Below are positions 57,138 to 64,000 of a stretch of 64,000 nucleotides of DNA, in pieces; within the stretch, counting starts at the first letter, position 1; each line of letters opens with the position of its first letter. The notes beneath the pieces are model-generated. The model searched no databases. It had not been told where the DNA came from and saw only the letters and a program-made list of their open reading frames with translations. A program made the translations under genes and the position numbers. Origin of the DNA: Camellia lanceoleosa (Eukaryota; Streptophyta; Magnoliopsida; Ericales; Theaceae); assembly GCA_025200525.1 (NCBI GenBank), contig CM045763.1, forward strand, positions 154,572,246 to 154,636,245, written 5' to 3'.

Positions 57138-57842
57138 TTAAACTTGGAGATGGTTAATCCCAACGGTAACAAAATAAACTGCTAACACACACACACACAC
57201 ACACAAACAAAAAGGTAAGGAAAGATTATTCTTACCAGGAGAAGAAAAACGAGAATGAACGGAGGACTGATGCTTTTGATAGCCATTATACGGCAAACGC
57301 AGACAAAGTTCCAACTTTTTCTGAGATTTTGCTTGATATTTCCTTATAGAAAGCAATCGCATATCTTCCTTCCAAAGGTGTTGAAATGCCCTAAACTTGA
57401 GGGTGATAACTCTCTCCTTAAATCTTAAAAATCACTTCCTCTTTACAAACTTTTCCTCAGTCAGTGGATCACTCTGCAAGTTGGAGATGCTGGTGGTTCT
57501 AAAAATATCAATATGACATTGATCAGATGGCAATAGCTTATTAAATACTTCGGAAGCTCTATTTGCAGAATCTTTGTTGGATGAGCAGCACAACTCCTGC
57601 TAGTTGTCAGTTGACCACCACCCTCACAAGCAGATAAACCTTCAGTCTTTTCCTCATTCGAACCATCCAATGAGCATTTCACCTCCTGCTTTCCAAATCT
57701 ACAAGCATCCAAATCACGAGCTCTCACCATGCTTCCTTGATTAGACAGGTAGCGACCTCGTGAAAAGTGGATCAACAAATTTAGATGTTCTGATGCAGGA
57801 CAATCTACATCCTCATCTTTAACTTGTCCATGTGTTTGCATT
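57138..57842 (-). other. Unidentified gene-like segment in the CACTA element (reverse strand)
   Basis: Two reverse-strand frames face the same way. The upstream one (57841-57461) begins MQTHGQVKDEDVDCPASEHL and continues with RYLSNQGSMVRARDLDACRF, GKQEVKCSLDGSNEEKTEG and SACEGGG. It is polar and acidic and looks like real coding sequence. The second (57362-57138) begins MRLLSIRKYQAKSQKK and meets a good donor, CCTG-GTAAGAA, at about 57236. I do not recognise either. They could be a CACTA-encoded accessory protein (TNPA-like) or another captured host gene. A (CA)n microsatellite is at 57186-57204. Confidence 0.4.
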
Positions 57843-58560
57843 TTGAATTTATGAAGAGATTGAGGTTAAAATATTGATCTCAAGATATACTCTAAAACTT
57901 AAACATTTCCTATAGGCTTACAAGGAACTCATTCCAATTGAAACACTTAAGAAAACAAAACAAAATATTTATTGAAACATGGTTCTAGTCAAATGAAGAA
58001 ACACCCTGAAACTTTTTAGCAGCTTGTGAGGAATTTTACAAACAGTTATATCAAAAGTAGGAACTGCTACATCTGGCTGTGAACTATCTTCAGGTTGATA
58101 TTTACTGATATATTCCAAATTCTATGTACCAGCAGTAAGAATGCACAAACAGGACTTCTGTAAATAAATTCACTATTCAGAAAGAAAATTCCAGGAACAC
58201 AGAATCCATTTTATTACATGGGTTGGCACTATATCTGAATGTGATATAGTAATAGGGAAACAAAGATGGCTGAATTGAAAACCCAATATGCTATTAATCT
58301 ATTTGTGTATATATTAAAGAGAGGGAGAGAAGGGGTAGAGGGTTTTTCTCCATCTTGTTCTGTTCCTTTGAAATCCCAAAAATTATAAGCCTAAGTTTTT
58401 ATAATATAGTTCCAAATTCCAATTCCAAAAGGGGAAATTACAGGAAGGAGCAAATCCCATGGTGATTCTAAGCTTCCAAGCAGTAGTAGTCCAATTTCCA
58501 ACGGTTAAGCATGCATTACACAATATTTCCACAAACCACATTCAATTATTCAATTATTCA
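57843..58560. other. CACTA interior, no gene recognised
   Basis: Mixed AT-rich DNA with a GAGAGGGAGAGAAGGGGTAG block near 58317-58340. No coding similarity seen. Confidence 0.4.
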
Positions 58561-58975
58561 ATTAAAGAGATCCTTAATTTTTACCCAAAAAGAAAAGGAA
58601 AAAAATATTTCAACCACCAACACCGGCAAGGGGAGCAGAGGAGAGCAGATGAGAAAAATACCTGGATGCCGGAGGGAGAACCAGTGGGAAGTCGCTGCCG
58701 CTACTGCTACAAGCAATCCGTGAGGGTAACGTGAGAGCGAAAGAGAGAGATTGTTAGGGTTTGTGTGAGTAAGTGTGAGAGGAAACAAAGATGAGAGGAA
58801 AGGAGGGTTACCTGGAACTCTTCCCACGCTGGTGATGTTCAAGCTGCGAGAGACAGAGAGACGATCGGGAGCGAAAAGAGACAAAGGGAGAAGACATAAG
58901 GGTTTTTTCTCTTTTTGATCGAGAAGAGAATACTGAAAGGGTAGGGAAGAGCGGTAAAAGAGAGCAAAAATATAA
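58561..58975 (-). promoter_or_regulatory. Putative 5' leader region of the CACTA transcript
   Basis: On the reverse strand this block is CT-rich (TCTCTCTGTCTCTCGCAGC and similar). It carries two donor-like junctions, CCAG-GTAACC near 58812 and CCAG-GTATTTTTC near 58665, just inside the subterminal repeats. It is the expected position of a CACTA promoter and first exons. A similar CT-rich block lies beside the subterminal repeats near 14840-14920. Confidence 0.4.
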
Positions 58976-59190
58976 CATTTTGCGACAGAGGAACAAAAGC
59001 CGTCGCAAAAAAATAAAAACAATCGCAAAAAGCAAAAAAAAAAAACGACGGGTAACAAACCGTCGCGTATAATACTATTTTTTGCCACGGTTATAGATTT
59101 TCCGTCGCAAAAAAATTAATTGGACGACGGCTTCGTTTGCCGTGGCAAAAACATGATTTTTGCGACGATTTTCAAACTGTCGCAAAAGAT
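58975..59190. repeat. Right subterminal repeats of the CACTA element
   Basis: About eight copies of TTTTGCGACGG / CCGTCGCAAAA and close variants, inverted relative to the left end. Confidence 0.9.
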
Positions 59191-59224
59191 TCCGTGGCCA
59201 AAGCTCCCTTTTCTAGTAGTGATA

Positions 59225-60947
59225 TCTTTTTATAAGCATTCTCCCTTTCTTTTTGGCTCTTTGAATTACAAGATCAATAAATGATATCTCAATTACTTAA
59301 GTTTTGTCTCTTCTTAAATAAACATACTACTCAATATAAATGACTTATACTGAAGAGATAAATAATTCAAAATAAATTATATGAAAACAAACTCATTTGC
59401 AAGTATTCTTAAATACTTTAATTGAGCAGTCAAGTTAGATAATTCAATGACATGCTCATACATCTCATGCATACCAATAAACTTTATGTTGGTAAACTTA
59501 ACCATAAGTGTCCCAGTAAAAAAACTTATTAACAGTTCGAAAATATTATTTCACATTATTTTTGCATTATCAATTTAAGTAAGTTAAAACTTAATGTTTG
59601 CTATACTTATTCGCATAAAAACATAAACTTTATTTGTTCAATCCTTTTATACTTTATGAAAAATCTTTTCTTTCTTTTATACTGCTTGAATCATAATAGC
59701 AGTAAATTTCTCAAATAGTAATACTAAGTCAAAATTCAAGACATTGAGATGAAACTGAACTTATTTTATTTGTTTATTTATTTGAGAAATCTTTTTCATT
59801 TAAAATCGAGACAAACAAAGTATACAAATATAGCGAAATAAAACTTTAATCAATAATTTATGCTCGCTACATTAATACTAAGAGTAATCAATAATTGACA
59901 ATTAGTCAAGATAAACACATGTTTAAACAATCACAAATAGTATTACCGTGATCTACCTTTGAGATAATCTAATGGCATACTATTTAACAATTATGGTGAT
60001 TCCCTTTCATTCCAATTCAACAATTACTTAGAAGTGGTGCACCTTTGGGCCAACCTAATATCTTTGTAATTAAAGAATTGCGATTTGCAAAGTCATTATT
60101 TTTTAATAATTGGGAAGGGTATTAAATTTCAATTATTTGATTGACATCTATGTGTCATTCTGATTGGGTCACTTTGACAACTACCAATCGTATCATAATT
60201 TAGATTTCAAATCAAAATAAAAACTTTGCATATATATTATTGAATAAATAATAATTTATTCACAAATATTCATAATCATAATCATAATCATAATGCATAT
60301 TACTAAATCATAAAAATAATATTAAGACAATAAATATTAACACAATTCATATTCTATGTCACATAAAAATATATACTTTTGTACCTCATCAAACCACCTA
60401 TAAAAATCAAGCTTATGCATAATGGTGGTAATAACATCATACTAAAATAAATTTTTTTTTAGAGGTTACAATTAAATCATTAAATAGCATTGTGCTTGGT
60501 ACTATAAAGATCACAATAAAATTTTAATATGTTGTCTCATACTAAATTTAATAACATTTTAATGTGCCTCACAGTAAAATTTGATAATATAAAAATTCAG
60601 TAAAACATAAATAATAATTCATTATGTAATACGAATATCTTTAGGCATTACTAAATCAAACAATACAATGGTCATTATCCACTAAACATTTCCTCATAAT
60701 AAAAATAATTAAATCAGTCATATTATTCAAGTATCAAAATTCGGTTTATCATTAAAGAGTTAGCACTCATTAAATAAATATTATTTATACAATATGCAAT
60801 CCAATCTAAAATAGGAACATAAGAGTTGCATATTAAATTTCACATCATGTTTAGCAAATTGAAATTTTTTGATCGAGGCAATCATAATTGTAATCAAAAT
60901 TAATTGATATTTATTTAATCGAAAAATCATAATGTTCTGAAACATGA
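59225..60947 (-). pseudogene. Decayed 5' internal (gag side) part of the copia element
   Basis: This is the stretch between the CACTA insertion and the copia primer-binding site, so by position it should hold gag, protease and early integrase. I find no clear zinc knuckle or DSG motif and no long frame. It contains runs such as (CATAAT)n near 60270 and is very AT-rich. Placed by position only. Confidence 0.45.
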
Positions 60948-60959
60948 GCTCTGATACCA
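60948..60959 (-). other. Primer-binding site of the copia element, tRNA-iMet type
   Basis: Reverse strand TGGTATCAGAGC, directly next to the LTR end, followed by TCATG. Confidence 0.92.
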
Positions 60960-61419
60960 TGTAAATAATTTTATGGTGTCATGCATATAACAACCTTCAT
61001 AATCCAAAATCATGAACTATCATGATTTTCACAAATAATAACATAATGTGGAAAATAAATAACATACCCGAATCAGCTATGCAAAACCTTCAAGTGACCC
61101 AAAATTGATTGAACATAAACCTAATAAGAATATTAGTGGAAAAGAGCTTCTCTCTCTTGACCCTCTTTAGAATACATTGAATTCAGAATTAATTTGATGG
61201 TAATCTGAATGTTCTTTTATAGGTAGAGAGAGGATCAGTTTCCTTATTCAATAATGATTCCACTTTCCCATCAAAGTAGGATACTTAGAAAGCACTCTTC
61301 TTTATTTACCAATTAATTATAGCAAAAAAATATGAAATCATAATCCTACCAAATCTGTAATTCATATTACCATATCATGTGGGTCAATATAATGACTAAA
61401 TAAATAATTTAGTCTTACA
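60960..61419 (-). repeat. 5' LTR of the copia element
   Basis: 460 bp, same length as 43498-43957 with scattered substitutions. It is followed by AATGA and then the resumed NAC exon. Confidence 0.95.
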
Positions 61420-61424
61420 AATGA

Positions 61425-61734
61425 ATGCAATCTCTATGATGATCAAGAACTGTCGAAGATATTCAGCAAAATGAGAACCAAATCGAAGTTGTATTATTAT
61501 TTTATAGAGTTGAAGAAGAAGAATGGGAAAGGAAAACGGATTGATCGTATGGTGGCGAAGGGTACGTGGAAGGGACTCAACAGACACAAGCCTATTCGTG
61601 ACAATGAAGGAAGGGTTACTGGACGCAAGCGAATTTTCGATTATATCAACAGAGAATCGAGTGAACACAATGTGTGGGACATTACGGAATACAGTCTTGA
61701 AGGTGTTTCTCTGGAAGATGATCAACTGTTCAAA
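61425..61734 (+). pseudogene. NAC transcription-factor relic, exon 1 (3' part)
   Basis: Resumes the NAC domain after the copia insertion: CNLYDDQELSKIFSK (subdomain B position), LYYYFIELKKKNGKGKR, then GTWKGLNRHKPIRDNEGRV with TGRKRIFDY (subdomains C and D; consensus G-WKATG-DK-I and G-KK-LVFY). WDITEYSLEG follows, matching the WIMHEYRL block. It ends at LEDDQLFK with a GTGAGC donor at 61735. Substitutions at the normally conserved lysine/threonine sites show it is a divergent NAC-like member. It is open throughout. A downstream ATG in it could only start a partial domain. Confidence 0.88.
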
Positions 61735-62976
61735 GTGAGCTCTTTCTCTCTAGTTCTATGTTTCTGATTAATTATTGTTTTTTTTATTTTATTTGTCATA
61801 AGTTGTTGTTGTTTTGTTCAATGAAAGAGGTTTGATCATGATCCATATGATATGTGGTAGTTTCAAGATCAAACTCACACACACAACTTATCACATGACA
61901 GAACAAAGATATAGTGTAGATCATGATATATAGGTCTTATCACATGATAAAATAAACATATAGTGCAGATCGAGATATATAGTTCAGATCATGATATATA
62001 GGTCTTATCACATGACAGAACAAAGATATAGTGCATATATAGTGCATATCACAGAGATAGATCATTCACACATGTTTAGATGATTTATGTTTTTATTGTT
62101 GTTTTCTAATGAAATTTTTTAGGGGTTATGGGTGCATGTCACACACACATAAATGTTTAAAATAAAATATAAAAAAAAAATTAGCATTTGAGTCTTGTAA
62201 CAAAATGAACCCTTAATTTATATTTATATTTTTTAAAATTTAAATCATAATGTTTTGATTTATTTTTAATTTAAATTATTTGTCTATTTTCAATAAGTAA
62301 AATAGTCAAAAAAAAAAAAAAATTCATTTTAATTAATAAACTCAATCAAAAAGGGTTTCACTAACCTTTTTCTTTTCTTTTTTTTAATTTACTCAAATTT
62401 ATAATCGAAACACAATCTAAAAGAATAATATACAAATACAACATTTGCATGGTTTCAAAACTTTGTAACTTTTACTATAAAAAACTTAAAAGACAACTTT
62501 AGCAACTTTTAAATTCGAATAGCATAAATCTTGAAAATTTGAGGAATAGACGAGACATGGTTTACGTTTTGTTGGCGACAATTCTGACCCAACTCTCTGA
62601 CTCTGAACCCTTTTATTTTTTTTCACCTCGTCTGTTTTTTGTCCCTTATTTGCAAAATTCATATCCATCCCATCTTTCAAGTTTAATTTTTAAAAAAAAA
62701 AAAAAAAAAAGGCTTCGAGCAAGATTTTATCTATACGCAGAGTTACTATGAAACATTATCTAAACTTCTGAATCAAGTATTTGGTTATCTTTCTAGCACT
62801 TATTTTTATTTCATGCCTAAAATTGGGGTAATTTACATTTGTGATGACATTTGTCTTTGCTAGTTTAACCTTTCATGTTAAATTTCAAAGTTCTTTTTTT
62901 TTTTTTCTTTCAAAAGTCATTTACATATTTTTGCATATTACAAATAATTACTAAACACTTATATTTATGGTTGCAG
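61735..62976 (+). other. NAC relic intron
   Basis: A 1.24-kb intron from GTGAGC to TTGCAG. It contains tandem ~45-bp repeats (61895-62045) built on ATAGTGCAGATCATGATATA and TAGGTCTTATCACATGA, and AT-rich filler with T- and A-runs. No gene. Confidence 0.65.
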
Positions 62977-63702
62977 GACAAAACTATGTCCTATGTGCGA
63001 TCAAAATGAAGCGTCACAGGGCAAAAATCGAACAACAAGAGCAACCAGTTGATGATTCTGACATTGATCATTATTCTGTCGAAGACGACCAACCTACTGT
63101 AGCAGTTATACAACAAGAAGAGCAACCTACTGTAGCAGTTATGCAACAAGAAGAGCAACCTACTACAGCATTTATACAACAAGAGTTAGCTCCACCTGAT
63201 GATGAAGACCACTTTGATTGGGACTAGTTTGTTTGGGATTCCACTTTGGTAGCTACTCCAGTTATACAACAAGAAGAGCAACCTACTACAACATTTATAC
63301 AACAAGAGCGAGCTCAAGCTGATGATAATGGCCACTTTGATTGGGACCAATTTGTTTGGGATTCCACTTTGGCAGCTACTCTAGTTATACAACAAGAAGA
63401 GCAACCTACTGCAGCATTTATACAACAAGAGCTAGCTCAAGCTGATGATAATGGCAACTTTGATTGGGAGCAGTTTGTTTGGGATTCCACTTTGGCAGCT
63501 ACTCCAGTTATACAACAAGAAGAGCAACCTACTGCAACATTTGTACAACAAGAGCTAGCTCAAGCTGATGATAATAGCCACTATGATTGGGAGCAGTTTG
63601 TTTGGGATTGCTGCTCCAGTAATACAACAGCTAGATGCTGTGGATAATGATCTGTTTGATTGGGACCAGTTTGACTGGAATTCCACTTTGCCATCACTAT
63701 AG
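62977..63702 (+). pseudogene. NAC relic, exon 2 with repeated acidic-aromatic C-terminus
   Basis: The coding frame reads NYVLCAIKMKRHRAK, matching the DYVLCRIK-K end of NAC domains. It then encodes a Gln/Glu-rich region and repeated IQQEEQPT ... FDWDQFVWDST units. Several breaks are visible. A five-base surplus after the acceptor (GAC then AAAAC before TATGTC) puts the exon out of phase with exon 1. TAG at 63225-63227 replaces the CAA/CAG seen in the other repeat units. A frameshift near 63610 separates the last unit, whose frame ends FDWDQFDWNSTLPSL at TAG 63700-63702. The repeated motif resembles aromatic-acidic activation domains. That role is inference. Confidence 0.82.
63098..63620 (+). 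repeat. 123-bp coding tandem repeat in NAC exon 2
   Basis: Units with GTTATACAACAAGAAGAGCA recur near 63260, 63383 and 63506, exactly 123 bp (41 codons) apart. Shorter partial units lie before them, near 63101 and 63138. The period is a multiple of three, so expansion kept the frame. Confidence 0.9.
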
Positions 63703-63891
63703 TGAATTGGATACACTTTGTTTCCTAGTTTAGTCTCTGTTTAGAATCATTGTCATTCAATTATTGTATTTCACTACTAGTAGTAAATCACTTAACCATC
63801 TAGTGTTAGTGATCCAACTGACTACTGAGTGACTGTTTTTTTATTTGTTATTAATTAATTAATGATATTACAATCAACCCAATTTATTATA

Positions 63892-64000
63892 CTCCCTTCG
63901 TCCCAAAATATTAGTCCCTTATTCCATTTTTCATTGTCCCAAAATATTAGTCCCTTTTCAAAAATCAAGTACAAAAATAATATAAATTTCCTATTTTGCC
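63892..64000. mobile_element. Stowaway-like MITE, left end, cut by the window edge
   Basis: CTCCCTTCGTCCCAAAATAT preceded by TA is the typical Stowaway (Tc1/mariner) terminus with its TA duplication. A second GTCCCAAAATATTAGTCCCTT follows 41 bp later as an internal repeat. The right end is outside the window. Confidence 0.75.

Larger units (their letters stand above)
51509..59221. mobile_element. CACTA transposon with captured host DNA, TSD ATA
   Basis: The left end is CACTACTAAAAAACGGAGCT at 51509. The right end, read in reverse, is CACTACTAGAAAAGGGAGCT. ATA flanks both (51506-51508 and 59222-59224), the 3-bp duplication of CACTA elements. Dense subterminal repeats of TTTGCGACGG / CCGTCGCAAAA occupy 51528-51990 and 58975-59190; these are expected transposase-binding sites. 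No TNPD/TNP2-like transposase is recognisable, so it is non-autonomous. The interior carries ENT transporter exons (53334-53965), a LINE tail (54379-56170), a MITE-like foldback and unknown frames. It was inserted in the copia element. Confidence 0.93.
43498..61419 (-). mobile_element. Ty1/copia retrotransposon (reverse strand) inserted in the NAC exon, TSD AATGA
   Basis: LTRs of 460 bp at 43498-43957 and 60960-61419 have TGTAAGACTAAA...TTATTTACA ends on the reverse strand. Perfect AATGA duplications flank them. The primer-binding site (reverse strand TGGTATCAGAGC) abuts the right LTR, and a GTGGGAGAA polypurine tract abuts the left one, giving reverse orientation. Native DNA totals about 6 kb. 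The rest is insertion: a nested solo-LTR pair (45656-49906) and a CACTA element (51509-59221). The order integrase then RT then RNase H is copia-type. The coding region is heavily decayed. Confidence 0.95.

Noticed and set aside
58558..59088. 176-codon Ser/Leu/Phe-rich reverse-strand frame
   Set aside because: It covers the CACTA subterminal repeats and a CT-rich leader. Composition explains it, and no domain is present.

Overview
This is nuclear DNA from a flowering plant, most likely a eudicot. It is AT-rich and intron-containing, and nearly all of it is transposable elements inserted into one another. I found no intact host gene, no tRNA or rRNA gene, no CRISPR array and no prokaryotic features. 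The only recognisable host locus is a broken NAC transcription-factor gene at the right (43.4-43.5 kb and 61.4-63.7 kb). A second host sequence, a fragment of an equilibrative nucleoside transporter (ENT) gene, lies inside a DNA transposon.

Layout, left to right. 1-1.47 kb: reverse-strand relic of a hAT-type transposase (BED zinc finger, DUF659 region), followed by a Tourist-like MITE. 3.38-11.30 kb: a Ty3/gypsy chromovirus (Tekay-like, with chromodomain). It has a full 2.28-kb left LTR, a gag-pol broken by several stop codons and frameshifts, and a right LTR cut off after 892 bp. 11.51-13.83 kb: a solo LTR. 13.85-14.01 kb: a Tourist-like MITE with TAA target duplications. 14.0-15.48 kb: the end of a CACTA-like element. 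16.40-28.33 kb: a very large non-autonomous LTR element of Ogre/Tat type, with 3.2- and 3.1-kb LTRs and a non-coding interior full of tandem repeats, including about 29 copies of a ~45-bp minisatellite. 28.89-30.96 kb: a probable solo LTR. 32.28-41.34 kb: a gag-only LTR retrotransposon with LTR termini TA...CA and a perfect AAGAA target duplication, itself inserted in a MITE-like element. 43.50-61.42 kb: a reverse-strand Ty1/copia element with a perfect AATGA duplication, inserted in exon 1 of the NAC gene.

The copia element contains further insertions. At 45.66-49.91 kb is a reverse-strand solo LTR (TSD GAGTC), which holds a forward solo LTR (46.64-48.77 kb, TSD TAATA). At 51.51-59.22 kb is a CACTA transposon (TSD ATA) carrying three ENT exons with their introns, a 5'-truncated LINE tail and a MITE-like foldback. 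The insertion order therefore reads directly from the target duplications: NAC gene, then copia, then outer solo LTR and CACTA independently, then inner solo LTR.

The most unusual structure is a dense array of the perfect 10-bp palindrome CGCTCGAGCG and its near-variants, in five LTR copies belonging to at least two retrotransposon groups. In the gag-only family the array ends about 10 bp upstream of a TATATAA box. That placement suggests a cis-regulatory or epigenetic role in the U3 promoter.
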